This document shows, piece after piece, positions 8,153 through 16,299 of a stretch of DNA of 64,000 nucleotides. The position numbers were made by a program, and so were the translations under genes. Position 1 is the stretch's first letter. Each line of letters opens with the position of its first letter. Origin of the DNA: Kineosporiaceae bacterium (GTDB taxonomy: Bacteria > Actinomycetota > Actinomycetes > Actinomycetales > Kineosporiaceae). The notes below the pieces were generated by a model. That model was not told the origin of the DNA, made no database searches, and was given only the letters and a program-made list of their open reading frames with translations. The stretch is taken from positions 1-64,000 of the forward strand of contig JAEUJN010000012.1 in NCBI GenBank assembly GCA_016794595.1, given 5' to 3'.

Positions 8153-9552
8153 GCGCCCCGGGACGGGCGACCGTGACCGCCTCGACCGCACCGACGGGTC
8201 AGACCGGTCCGAACGGGCTGATCGGCCTGGACGTCGGCACCACCCGGGTGAAGGCCGTGGCCTTCGACCTGGACGGCGCGGCCCTGGGCACCGCCGAGGT
8301 CCCCACCCCGTGGCAGCGCTCCGCGGCCGGGGTGGAGATGGCGGCGCCCGACCTGGCCGAGGCCGTGCGCACCGTGCTGGTGCGCGCCTGCGCCCCGCTG
8401 TCCCGGGTCATCGGCCTGGGCGTGACCGGGATGGGCGAGTCCGGGGTGCTGACCACGGGCACCGGCCCCGGAACCGGCTCCCTGAGCGAGGCCGACCAGG
8501 TGGCGCTCGCCCCGATCCGCGCCTGGCACGACCTGCGCGGCGACGTCCGGACGATCGAGGACCGACTCGGAGCGAAGGCGTTCGAGTCGGCGATCGGCAT
8601 GCCTCTGAACCCCCAGCCCTCCCTGCCCAAGATCCTCACTCTGCGCACGGAATACCCGCCGGCCCTGGCCGCGCGGAGGTTCTGGTCGATCCCGGAATGG
8701 GTCGTCCGGCTGCTCGGCGGTCACCCCGGCAGCGAACTGTCCCTCGCCAGCCGCACCGGCTTGCTCGACGTGCTCGACGCCACCGCCTGGTCCGGCGCCC
8801 GGGAGCTGCTCGGGATCGACCTGCTCGGCGAGCCCCGGCCGGCCGACACCCCCTGCGGGGAGGCGCTCGGGCTCGACGGCGCCCCGGCGCTCGCCGGCGC
8901 CGTCCTGGCCGTGGGCGGGCACGACCACCAGTGCGCCGCCCTCGCGGTCGGTGCGGCGCGGCACGGGACCCTGTTCGACTCCCTGGGCACGGCCGAGGCC
9001 CTGCTGCGGTTCGCCGACGCCGGCTCCATCGGGCGCGAGGTCGTGGCCACCCTGACGGCCGCCGGCCTCACCGTGGGACGCACCGTGGTCGAGGGCCGGA
9101 TGTGCATCCTGGCCGGGCTGCGGACCGGGATGGAGCTCGAACGGCTCGCGGCCGACCTGGGCGCGACCACCCGCGACCAGCGGGCCGCACTCGCCGATCG
9201 GCCCGAATGGGTGACCGCCGTGCGGGACGCCGTCCGGGGGGCCGAGGCGGCCCTGCAGGCGATCGAGGACGCGGCCGGGCCGTACACCGCCGTGCTGGCC
9301 GCCGGGGGCTGGCTGCACGACCGCGCGGTGCTGGCCGCCAAGCGGGAACAGTTGCCCGGGCTGCGCATCACCGGTCTGGACGAGGCGGGCGCGACCGGCG
9401 CCGCCTACCTGGCAGGCGTGGCGGCCGGGGTGCTGCCACCCACCCGGGACCTGGACCGACCCCCCTGGTCGGTCGACCCCGCTCCCCCGACCCACCCCGA
9501 CCCGGTCCACCCGGACACCCGAGATCATTCCGACAGAGAGGTTCCCCGATGA
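8149..9552 (+). CDS. FGGY-family carbohydrate kinase
   Basis: 467 residues. N-terminal phosphate-1 loop LIGLDVGTTRVKAVAFDLDG, a GVTGMGESG segment with the sugar-binding region, the central VGGHDHQCAALAVGAARHGTLFDSLGTAE, and a C-terminal AAGGWLHDRAVLAAKREQLPG ATP-site region. FGGY enzymes phosphorylate a free sugar or polyol. Here it probably makes the sugar monophosphate that the PfkB kinase then uses. The last ~30 residues are Pro/Asp/His-rich and look disordered. It overlaps both neighbours by 4 bp. The FGGY subfamily (xylulo-, ribulo-, erythritol-type) is not clear by eye. Confidence 0.87.
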   Translation: MSAPGRATVTASTAPTGQTGPNGLIGLDVGTTRVKAVAFDLDGAALGTAEVPTPWQRSAAGVEMAAPDLAEAVRTVLVRACAPLSRVIGLGVTGMGESGVLTTGTGPGTGSLSEADQVALAPIRAWHDLRGDVRTIEDRLGAKAFESAIGMPLNPQPSLPKILTLRTEYPPALAARRFWSIPEWVVRLLGGHPGSELSLASRTGLLDVLDATAWSGARELLGIDLLGEPRPADTPCGEALGLDGAPALAGAVLAVGGHDHQCAALAVGAARHGTLFDSLGTAEALLRFADAGSIGREVVATLTAAGLTVGRTVVEGRMCILAGLRTGMELERLAADLGATTRDQRAALADRPEWVTAVRDAVRGAEAALQAIEDAAGPYTAVLAAGGWLHDRAVLAAKREQLPGLRITGLDEAGATGAAYLAGVAAGVLPPTRDLDRPPWSVDPAPPTHPDPVHPDTRDHSDREVPR

Positions 9553-10439
9553 CCACCCTGGACGCCATCGCCGACCGCGACGGCCGGTTCGCCGTCCTGG
9601 CCATGGACCAGCGGGCCAGCCTGCGCAAGATGCTGACCACCGCCGGCCAGCCTGCCGGGGACGCCGACCTGACCGCGTTCAAGGTCGACGTGATCGGCGC
9701 CCTGTCGCCGCTCGCCTCGGGCGTGCTGACCGACGTCGAGTACGGCGTGGACGCCGTCCGCTCCGGTGGTGCCCTGGCCGACAGCGCCGGCCTGCTGATC
9801 GCCGCCGAGCCGGCCGAGAAGGAGAAGGTCGGCGGGGAGTACCGCACCACCCGCGACCCTGCCCGCAACGCCGCCTGGGTGCGCGCCAACACCGGGGACG
9901 CCATGAAGTTCCTGCTCTACTGGAACCCCGACCGCGCGGCCGACGAGCACGGCGACCTGGCCGAGATCGCACTCAGCGTCACCGGCGAGGTCGTGAAGGA
10001 CTGCGCGGCAACGGGGATCCCCAGCGTCATCGAGCCGCTGGTGGCCTTCGCCCCCGGCCTCGAGCCGAGCCGCGAGCAGAAGGAGGCGGCCGTCGTCCGG
10101 TCGGCCACCCGGCTCGCAGCGCTCGACATGGACCTGCTCAAGCTCGAGTGGCCCGGCAGCGCCGCGGCCTGCGCCACGGTGAGCGAGAACCTCGGCCGGG
10201 TGCCGTGGGCGGTGCTGTCGGCCGGGGTGGCCTACGAGCAGTTCCTCGAGCGGGCCGGGATCGCGCTGGACGGCGGCGCCTGCGGCTTCATCGCCGGCCG
10301 GGCCATCTGGGGTGAGGCGGTCGGCATGCCCGGCCCCGAGCGCCGGGCGTGGCTGACCGAGGTCGCCGTCCCCCGGCTGCGGGGCCTGGTCGACCTGCTC
10401 GATTCCCACGGGCGGTCCTGGAGAGAGGTGCGTCGATGA
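9549..10439 (+). CDS. LacD/YihT-like class I ketose-bisphosphate aldolase
   Basis: 296 residues, related to tagatose-1,6-bisphosphate aldolase LacD and to sulfofructose-phosphate aldolase YihT. N-terminal FAVLAMDQRASLRKML, the GVLTDVEYGVDAV strand, MKFLLYWNPD, IPSVIEPLVAF and MDLLKLEWPG are the family strands. The Schiff-base lysine is probably that in LLKLEWPG. The reaction is probably cleavage of a ketohexose 1,6-bisphosphate to dihydroxyacetone phosphate and glyceraldehyde 3-phosphate. Adjacent kinases favour a LacD-type role. No sulfoquinovosidase or sulfosugar isomerase is present to support the YihT alternative. Confidence 0.85.
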   Translation: MTTLDAIADRDGRFAVLAMDQRASLRKMLTTAGQPAGDADLTAFKVDVIGALSPLASGVLTDVEYGVDAVRSGGALADSAGLLIAAEPAEKEKVGGEYRTTRDPARNAAWVRANTGDAMKFLLYWNPDRAADEHGDLAEIALSVTGEVVKDCAATGIPSVIEPLVAFAPGLEPSREQKEAAVVRSATRLAALDMDLLKLEWPGSAAACATVSENLGRVPWAVLSAGVAYEQFLERAGIALDGGACGFIAGRAIWGEAVGMPGPERRAWLTEVAVPRLRGLVDLLDSHGRSWREVRR

Positions 10440-11212
10440 GCGAATCCGTTGGCGGCCAAGGGGTCCCGGCCCTCGAGGCACGCTCCATCGTCAAGTCCTT
10501 CGGCACCGTTCGCGCCCTGCGCGGCGCCTCGTTCCAGGCCTACCCCGGCGAGGTCACGGCCCTCGTGGGCGACAACGGCGCCGGCAAGTCGACCCTGATC
10601 AAGGTGCTCTCCGGGGTGTACTCCCCGGACGAGGGTGAGGTACTGGTCGACGGGCGACCGGTGAGCATCCCGACCCCGCAGGCTGCCTCCGCACTGGGGA
10701 TCGAGACGGTCTACCAGGACCTGGCTCTGGCCCCCGACCTGGATGCCGCCTCGAACGTCTTCCTGGGCCGCGAACTGCGCCGGTTCAAGGTGCTGCACGA
10801 CCAGCGGGAGATGCGCAAACGGACCGCGGCCAGCTTCGCCGAGCTGGGCGTGGGTCTGGTGCAGGACCTGCGGGTGCCGGTGGCCTCGTTCTCGGGTGGC
10901 CAGCGCCAGTCGGTGGCGATCGCCCGGGCCGCCATGTGGGCCGAGCACGTGATCATCATGGACGAACCCACCGCAGCGCTCGGCGTCATCCAGACCGCCA
11001 AGGTACTCGAGCTCATCCACTCCGTCCGCGAGCGCGGGCTGGCGGTGGTGTTCATCTCGCACAACCTGCCCCAGGTGATCGAGGTCGCCGACCGGATCGA
11101 GGTCATGCGCCTGGGCGCTCGCGTCGCACGCTTCCGCCGGGGCGAGGCCGGCGTCGAACGACTGATCGCCTCGATCTCCGGGGCCTATGCCAATGAGGAG
11201 GTGGCCCGGTGA
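10436..11212 (+). CDS. Sugar ABC transporter ATPase, single domain (FrcA-like)
   Basis: 258 residues with one nucleotide-binding domain: Walker A VGDNGAGKSTLIKVL, Q-loop VYQDL, signature SFSGGQRQ, Walker B VIIMDEPTAAL and switch histidine ISHN. Most ribose-type importers use a ~500-residue ATPase with two fused domains. A single ~260-residue domain is the FrcA arrangement of the fructose importer FrcBCA, so the ATPase probably works as a homodimer under the permease. It overlaps the aldolase stop and the permease start by 4 bp each. Confidence 0.9.
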   Translation: MSESVGGQGVPALEARSIVKSFGTVRALRGASFQAYPGEVTALVGDNGAGKSTLIKVLSGVYSPDEGEVLVDGRPVSIPTPQAASALGIETVYQDLALAPDLDAASNVFLGRELRRFKVLHDQREMRKRTAASFAELGVGLVQDLRVPVASFSGGQRQSVAIARAAMWAEHVIIMDEPTAALGVIQTAKVLELIHSVRERGLAVVFISHNLPQVIEVADRIEVMRLGARVARFRRGEAGVERLIASISGAYANEEVAR

Positions 11213-12288
11213 GCGAGACCACGAAGGCCCTCGACGCCCAGGTCGCAGCGGACGCCGCCGCCGCCGAGGAGGCCCGGCCGTCCCGACTGCGGCAGCTGGT
11301 GGCCACCCCGATCATGGCCACCCTGGCCTTCCTGGCCGTGCTGCTGCTCGCGTTCTCGATCCTGGCCCCGGGCAAGTTCGGCACCACCTCGAACCTGACC
11401 CTGCTGGCCCAGAACGTGGCCATCCTGACCGTGGCCAGCGTCGGCACCACGTTCGTCATCGCCACCGCCGGCATCGACCTGTCGATCCCGAGCGGGATCA
11501 TCCTCGGGGAGGTCTTCGCCGCCCAGGCACTGATGATGATCAGCGCCGGGGACGGCAAGGCGATCGACGTCCCGGCCGACCAGACCAGGGCCGGCTACGT
11601 GCTGGCCGCCCTGGCCGGCGCCCTGGTGGCCGGGCTGGTGATCGGTGCCGTCAACGGCGTGCTGGTCGCCTACATGCGCATCCCCCCCATGCTGGCCACC
11701 CTGGGCACCCTCGGCGCCGGCCTCGGAGTCGCGCTGCTGATCCGCAAGGGGGTCAACGTGGCCACCTACGCCCTCAACCCGGTGGCCACCGGCACCTTGA
11801 TCCCCGGCGTGCCCGGGCTGACCAACCTGGTCCTGATCGGCCTGATCGTGGTGGTCATCGGCTACGTCGCCCTGCACCACTCGGTGTTCGGCCGGCACAC
11901 CCTGGCGATCGGGTCCAGCGAGGAGGCCGCGCGCCGGGTGGGACTGCGGGTGGAACGTCACCTGCTCAAGGTCTACGTGCTCGGTGGCCTGGCAAACGGG
12001 TTCGCGGGGTTCCTGTCCCTGGCCTACTTCTCCACCACCTCGGTCGGCGGGCACACCACCGACAACCTGCAGGCGATCACGGCCGTCGCCCTGGGCGGCA
12101 CCAGCCTGTTCGGGGGCGTGGCCACGATCCTCGGCACGCTGATCGGGGTCTGGATCCCGGCCGTGCTGCAGAACGGCTTCATCATCATCGGCGTCAACCC
12201 GTACTGGCAGATGATCGCCGTCGGCATCGTGCTGGTGCTGGCGGTCTGGTCCGACCAGTTGCGACGCCGCTCCCAGAACCGGCGCTGA
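11209..12288 (+). CDS. Sugar ABC transporter permease (RbsC/FrcC-like)
   Basis: 359 residues with about ten hydrophobic spans from residue ~38 to the C-terminus. Family motifs include TVASVGTTFVIATAGIDLS, the IGAVNGVLVAYMRIPPMLATLGT loop, FGRHTLAIGSSEEAARRVGL (ATPase-coupling EAA-like region) and the conserved ALGGTSLFGGVATILGTLIGVW. The N-terminal ~35 residues are Ala-rich and cytoplasmic. It forms the membrane channel of the importer with the ATPase just upstream and the binding protein 139 bp downstream. Confidence 0.92.
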   Translation: MSETTKALDAQVAADAAAAEEARPSRLRQLVATPIMATLAFLAVLLLAFSILAPGKFGTTSNLTLLAQNVAILTVASVGTTFVIATAGIDLSIPSGIILGEVFAAQALMMISAGDGKAIDVPADQTRAGYVLAALAGALVAGLVIGAVNGVLVAYMRIPPMLATLGTLGAGLGVALLIRKGVNVATYALNPVATGTLIPGVPGLTNLVLIGLIVVVIGYVALHHSVFGRHTLAIGSSEEAARRVGLRVERHLLKVYVLGGLANGFAGFLSLAYFSTTSVGGHTTDNLQAITAVALGGTSLFGGVATILGTLIGVWIPAVLQNGFIIIGVNPYWQMIAVGIVLVLAVWSDQLRRRSQNRR

Positions 12289-12341
12289 GATCCAGCGTCT
12301 CGTCCACCCTCGACCGGGTCACACCCGATCCGGTCGGGACC

Positions 12342-12392
12342 CAGCTCCACCCGGCACGACAGCTCCACCCGGCACCACAGCTCCACCAGCAC
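12342..12392 (+). repeat. Three 18-bp direct repeats before binding-protein gene
   Basis: The unit CAGCTCCACCCGGCAC recurs at 12342-12357 and 12360-12375, with a variant at 12378-12392, a period of 18 bp. They lie in the 139-bp gap between permease and binding-protein genes. They may be an mRNA-level element or simple slippage. Confidence 0.6.
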
Positions 12393-12427
12393 TCGGGAAC
12401 GACACCACAACATCAGAAGGAGTCACT

Positions 12428-13447
12428 GTGAAGACCACCCGGCTCATCGGTGCGTCGGCGGTCGCGGTCGGCGCGCTCGTCCTGGCGGCCTGCGGATCCT
12501 CCGACAGCTCGACCTCGGCCACCTCTTCCGCTGCCGGCGGAGCATCCTCGGCGGCGGCCGGCGGCGGCGGCAAGAAGGTCACGCTCATGGTCGGCGTCAA
12601 GGGCGACCCGTTCTACATCTCCATGGAGTGCGGGGCCAAGGAGGCCGTCGCCGCAGCCGGTGCGACCCTCGACGTCCAGGGCCCGGACAAGTTCGACGCC
12701 ACCCTGCAGAACCCGATGCTGGACGCCGTCGCGGCGGCCAAGCCGGACGCGCTGCTGGTCGCTCCGAACGACGTCAAGGCCTCGACCCCCTCGCTCAAGC
12801 GGATCCAGGACGGCGGCAGCAAGGTCGTGCTGGTCGACACCGTGGTCGACGACCCGTCGATCGGTGTCTCCCGGATCGCCACCAACAACTCCCTCGGTGG
12901 CGAGAAGGCGGCCGAGGCGCTGCAGACCCTGGGTCTGAAGGCCGGCTCCAAGGTCCTGGTCATCTCGACCGACCCGGGGATCTCCTCGGTCGACGCCCGG
13001 GTCGAGGGCTTCGGCAAGAAGGCCAAGGAGCTCGGCTTCGTCCTGGTCTCGGACACCCAGTACTCCCACAACCAGGCTGCCGAGGGCGCCAAGGTGGTCT
13101 CCGCCGCCCTGGCCAAGGACGCCGACCTGGCGGGTGTGTTCGCCACCAACCTGTTCACCGCCCAGGGCGTGGCCACCGGGGTGAAGCAGGCCGGTAAGTC
13201 GGGCGCGGTCAAGGTCGTCGGCTTCGACGCCGGCCCGGACCAGATGAAGCAGCTCCAGGCCGGTGACGTGCAGGCCCTGGTCGCCCAGAAGCCCTACGAC
13301 ATCGGCAAGCAGGGTGTCGAGCAGGCGCTCGCCTCCCTGTCCGGTGGCTCGGTGACCGCGAAGATCGAGACCGAGTCCCTGGTGGTCACCCAGGACAACA
13401 TGGCCGACCCGGAGGTCGCGAAGTACATCTACAAGTCCAGCTGCTGA
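12428..13447 (+). CDS. Sugar ABC transporter substrate-binding lipoprotein (FrcB/RbsB-like)
   Basis: 339 residues. The signal peptide (about 1-21) ends in a lipobox LAAC, so the mature protein is lipid-anchored at Cys22 outside the membrane, followed by a Ser/Ala-rich linker. The Peripla_BP_4 fold follows: KVTLMVGVKGDPFYISMECG, DALLVAPNDVKAS, VDTVVDDPSIGVSRIATNN, and AVKVVGFDAGPDQMKQLQAGDVQALVAQKPYDIG. GTG start with AGAAGGA 6-7 nt upstream. A separate ribosome site and the 139-bp leader suggest it is translated more strongly than the rest, as usual for binding proteins. Confidence 0.93.
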   Translation: MKTTRLIGASAVAVGALVLAACGSSDSSTSATSSAAGGASSAAAGGGGKKVTLMVGVKGDPFYISMECGAKEAVAAAGATLDVQGPDKFDATLQNPMLDAVAAAKPDALLVAPNDVKASTPSLKRIQDGGSKVVLVDTVVDDPSIGVSRIATNNSLGGEKAAEALQTLGLKAGSKVLVISTDPGISSVDARVEGFGKKAKELGFVLVSDTQYSHNQAAEGAKVVSAALAKDADLAGVFATNLFTAQGVATGVKQAGKSGAVKVVGFDAGPDQMKQLQAGDVQALVAQKPYDIGKQGVEQALASLSGGSVTAKIETESLVVTQDNMADPEVAKYIYKSSC

Positions 13448-13456
13448 CCTCACGGC

Positions 13457-13481
13457 GCGCCCGGTTCCCTCGACCGGGCGC
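13457..13481 (+). terminator. Hairpin 1 after sugar operon
   Basis: A 9-bp stem, 13457-13465 with 13473-13481, and 7-nt loop directly after the binding-protein stop. Confidence 0.55.
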
Positions 13482-13485
13482 TCGT

Positions 13486-13507
13486 GCGGCGCCCCCGTGG
13501 GCGCCGC
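13486..13507 (+). terminator. Hairpin 2 after sugar operon
   Basis: A perfect 9-bp GC stem, 13486-13494 with 13499-13507, and 4-nt loop. With the preceding hairpin it probably ends the sugar operon transcript. Confidence 0.6.
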
Positions 13508-13593
13508 CCGGCACGGGATCGCGGTCCCTCCCTCCCCTCCCCTCCACCCGCGGGAGGTGACCGCGATCCCGATGCCACCCGCGTGTCCGTACC

Positions 13594-13695
13594 AACCAGC
13601 TCATGCTCCGTAGCTGACGACTCATGCTCCGTAGAGGTGCAGCTTTGGGCGCTTCACGGCCCCCAACCTGCACACCTGCGGAGCATGAGCCGGTT
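13594..13695. repeat. Inverted-repeat element, left copy
   Basis: Outer arms AACCAGCTCATGCTCCGTAG (13594-13613) and CTGCGGAGCATGAGCCGGTT (13676-13695) are complementary at 18 of 20 positions. A further direct copy of CTCATGCTCCGTAG lies at 13621-13634, and inner AGGTGCAG/CTGCAC and TTGGG/CCCAA pairs would extend the fold. A related element is at 16300-16402. The right arm ends exactly where the PadR -10 box begins. Confidence 0.75.
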
Positions 13696-13701
13696 TAGGC
13701 T
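13696..13701 (+). promoter_or_regulatory. -10 TAGGCT of leaderless promoter (PadR gene)
   Basis: TAGGCT ends 6 nt before the ATG at 13708 and directly abuts the inverted-repeat element, which would occupy the -35 region. Confidence 0.55.
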
Positions 13702-13707
13702 CCGGGC

Positions 13708-14370
13708 ATGGCAGCGCTGGCGACCACGATCAGTGTGCTGGGGGCGGTCGCCCTGTTCGAGCCGGTCAATGGCTACCAGGTGCGCCGCGAGCTGCTCAGC
13801 TGGCAACTCGACCAGTGGGCGCAGATCAAGCCCGGCTCGATCTACTCGATGCTGGCCACGCTCACCCGTCAGGGGTATGTCGAGCGCCACGACATCTCGG
13901 ACGACGGTCGCCCCGTCGCCGTTCACGTCACCACCGCGGCGGGTCGCACCCACCTCGCCCAGCTGCTCGATCACGCGCTGACCGAGACAGACCCGTTGTC
14001 GCCTCTGCCGTTTCACGTCGCGCTGATGATGGCCGGGCTGCTCCCCCGCGATCGGGTGGCAGGCTGCCTGTCTCGCCGCCTCGACAATCTGGCCGCCCTC
14101 GATCGCGGTCTGCGCAGCAAGCTCGACCGGATGGCCTCCGGTGAACACACCCCACCGGACGTGGTGGACGTCGTCCGGCTCAGTCACGACCTGGTCCTCA
14201 CCGAGATCGCCTGGGTTCAGCGGCGCCTGGCCGATGTCGAGGCGGGCCGGTTCACCTTCCTCGGCGAACCGGCAACCTGGGCGCCACCCCCGGACGATCC
14301 GGGCCACCAGATGACGGCCGAACGCGCGCTATACCGCCGGTTGCTGGCGCTGCCCGACTCCGGCGACTGA
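13708..14370 (+). CDS. PadR-family transcriptional regulator
   Basis: 220 residues. Residues ~8-85 form the PadR winged helix: a GAVALFEPVNGYQVRRELL helix, KPGSIYSMLATLTRQGYVE recognition segment and the wing DDGRPVAVHVTTAAGR. The C-terminal half is a longer helical dimerisation domain of the Vir_act_alpha_C type. It sits directly upstream of an ABC exporter, the common layout in which PadR represses the pump and is released by a toxic ligand. A 16-bp AT-rich palindrome in front of the exporter is the probable operator. Confidence 0.9.
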   Translation: MAALATTISVLGAVALFEPVNGYQVRRELLSWQLDQWAQIKPGSIYSMLATLTRQGYVERHDISDDGRPVAVHVTTAAGRTHLAQLLDHALTETDPLSPLPFHVALMMAGLLPRDRVAGCLSRRLDNLAALDRGLRSKLDRMASGEHTPPDVVDVVRLSHDLVLTEIAWVQRRLADVEAGRFTFLGEPATWAPPPDDPGHQMTAERALYRRLLALPDSGD

Positions 14371-14442
14371 GCCCACACGCGCAGGTCACGTCGTCCCTCG
14401 CCTTCGACGTGACAGTCCGGCCGACGGTCGCTAGCGTTCTCA

Positions 14443-14458
14443 TATTCAAACTTGAATA
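14443..14458. promoter_or_regulatory. Probable PadR operator
   Basis: The palindrome TATTCAA-AC-TTGAATA is markedly AT-rich for this genome. It lies about 84 bp upstream of the exporter GTG, in the only sizeable gap of the cassette. Confidence 0.6.
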
Positions 14459-14541
14459 CATCCGAGTTGACTCTCACATCGCGTGAGGGCCTACATCGGA
14501 CGTTGTCCCGACCCACCCACTCGTCCACCGAGAGGATCCTC

Positions 14542-15498
14542 GTGATCACGACGCGATCACTCAGCCAGACCTTTCGCACCCGCCGGGGCCGCGAGATGGT
14601 CGACGTCGAGGCCGTGCGCGGCGTCGACCTGCACGTTGCCGAAGGCGAGATCGTCTCCTTCCTCGGTCCCAACGGCGCCGGCAAGACCACCACCCTGCGC
14701 ATGCTGACCACGCTGCTGCGCCCGACTGCCGGCACCGCCACGGTGGCCGGTCACGACGTGCTCACCGAGGCGGTCGCCGTCCGGCGCAGTATCGGCTACG
14801 TGTCACAGTCGGGCTCGACCAGTTCGGTCGCCCGGGCCGGCGAGGAGGTGATCGACCACGGCATGCTCTACGGCATCAGCCGCGCTCAGGCCGAACAGCG
14901 GGGCCGCGAGCTGTTCGACCAGCTCGCCCTCGACGGGCTGTGGGACCGCCAGCCCAAGTCGATGTCCGGCGGGCAACGCCGCCGGCTCGACATCGCGATG
15001 GGCCTGATCCACGACCCACGCCTGATCTTCCTCGACGAGCCCACCACCGGTCTGGACCCGCAGGCTCGGGTCAACCTGTGGCAGCACATCGCCGACCTGC
15101 GCGACCGCCTCGGCGCGACCATCTTCCTGACCACTCATTACCTCGACGAGGCTGATGCCCTGAGCGACCGGGTGATCGTGATCGACAACGGGCGGATCAT
15201 CGCGGACGACACCCCGGAACGGCTCAAGCAACAGGTATCCGGCGACCTGGTCGACCTCGAGCTCGCGGACGTCGTCCAGGTACCGCTGGCCGCAAAGCAC
15301 CTGGAGGTCCACGGCCAGGTGGACACCGACGGACGCCACGTGCGCACCCGACTGCCGCACGCCGGGGCCGTGGTGCCGGCGCTGTTGCGCGACCTCGAGG
15401 CCGAGGGGATCACCCTGTCGCACCTCGAGATCCGCCGTCCCACGCTGGACGACGTGTTCCTGACCCTGACCGGTCGTTCGTTGCGAGAGGCGGCCTGA
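14542..15498 (+). CDS. Drug-type ABC transporter ATPase (DrrA-like)
   Basis: 318 residues. Walker A LGPNGAGKTTTLRML, Q-loop VSQSGS, signature MSGGQRRRLDIAMGL, Walker B LIFLDEPTTGLDP and switch HYLDEADALSDR. The C-terminal ~80 residues (DLVDLELADV to DVFLTLTGRSL) match the DrrA/NodI-type tail that ends in LDDVFLTLTG. It energises export of a hydrophobic compound, drug or lipid with the permease 3 bp downstream. GTG 14542 is chosen because GAGAGG lies 6-8 nt upstream and ITTRSLSQTF is the normal start of the fold. Confidence 0.92.
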   Translation: MITTRSLSQTFRTRRGREMVDVEAVRGVDLHVAEGEIVSFLGPNGAGKTTTLRMLTTLLRPTAGTATVAGHDVLTEAVAVRRSIGYVSQSGSTSSVARAGEEVIDHGMLYGISRAQAEQRGRELFDQLALDGLWDRQPKSMSGGQRRRLDIAMGLIHDPRLIFLDEPTTGLDPQARVNLWQHIADLRDRLGATIFLTTHYLDEADALSDRVIVIDNGRIIADDTPERLKQQVSGDLVDLELADVVQVPLAAKHLEVHGQVDTDGRHVRTRLPHAGAVVPALLRDLEAEGITLSHLEIRRPTLDDVFLTLTGRSLREAA

Positions 15499-15501
15499 GC
15501 C

Positions 15502-16257
15502 ATGCGATTCGCCCGTGAGTCCTTCATCGTCTTCCGTCGTCAGCTGCGCATGAACCTGCGCAACCCGGCCTGGGTGATCATCGGTCTCACCCAACCGGTG
15601 CTGTACCTGCTGCTGTTCGGTCCGTTGCTCGAGCCCATGACCGCCCAGTTCGGCGCCCAGAACGCCTACACGTTCTTCGTGCCCGGGCTGCTGGTGCAGC
15701 TCGGCGTGTTCGGGGCCTTCTTCGCCGGCTTCGGCCTGATCGCCGAGTGGCGTGAGGGCGTGGTCGAGGCCGAACGCGTCACCCCGGCCGGCCGGACGGC
15801 GCTGCTGGTCGGGCGGCTCGGCCGTGACCTGCTCCAGATCCTGGCCCAGGCGATCGTGTTGTGCGCGCTGGGATATGCCCTCGGCATGCGGGCCTCGGTG
15901 ACCGGTTTGGTGATCGGCGTGCTGCTCACCGTGCTGCTCGGCGCCGCGTGCTCAGCGGCGTCCTATGCGGTGGCCCTGACCACCAAGAGTGAGGACGTCA
16001 TGGCCCCGATCCTGAACTCGGTGCTGCTGCCGGTGCTGCTGCTCTCGGGCATCCTGCTGCCGATGACGCTCGGCCCGGTCTGGCTGCAGACGGTCAGCGA
16101 CTACATGCCGATCAAGCATGTCGTGGACGGCGTGCGCTCCTCGTTTGCCGGTGACCTCGCCTCGTCCAGCGTGGCCTGGGGGTCGGCGTGGGCCGTCGTC
16201 CTGACCGGGCTGGCCGTGTACTGGGGCACCAGCACGTTCCGCAAGGAGAACGCCTGA
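15502..16257 (+). CDS. ABC-2 type transporter permease (DrrB-like)
   Basis: 251 residues with six hydrophobic spans: an N-terminal cytoplasmic RRQLRMNLRNPAWVI, spans at about 27-47, 60-85, 108-128, 136-160, 170-190 and 224-242. The EWREGVVEAERVTPAGRTALLVGR stretch between spans 2 and 3 and the GILLPMTLGPVWLQTVSDYMPIKHVVDGVR region are typical of ABC2_membrane exporters of the DrrB group. It forms the exporter channel with the ATPase. The transported compound is unknown. Confidence 0.9.
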   Translation: MRFARESFIVFRRQLRMNLRNPAWVIIGLTQPVLYLLLFGPLLEPMTAQFGAQNAYTFFVPGLLVQLGVFGAFFAGFGLIAEWREGVVEAERVTPAGRTALLVGRLGRDLLQILAQAIVLCALGYALGMRASVTGLVIGVLLTVLLGAACSAASYAVALTTKSEDVMAPILNSVLLPVLLLSGILLPMTLGPVWLQTVSDYMPIKHVVDGVRSSFAGDLASSSVAWGSAWAVVLTGLAVYWGTSTFRKENA

Positions 16258-16299
16258 CCCCGTCCCGACCCCCGTCCCGACCCGCCCCCAGCCCGCCAG

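Noticed and set aside
9549-10439. Sulfoquinovose (sulfo-EMP) degradation as the role of the sugar island
   Set aside because: The aldolase is compatible, but no sulfoquinovosidase, isomerase or sulfolactaldehyde enzyme is present, and an FGGY kinase is not part of that route. Kept only as an alternative.
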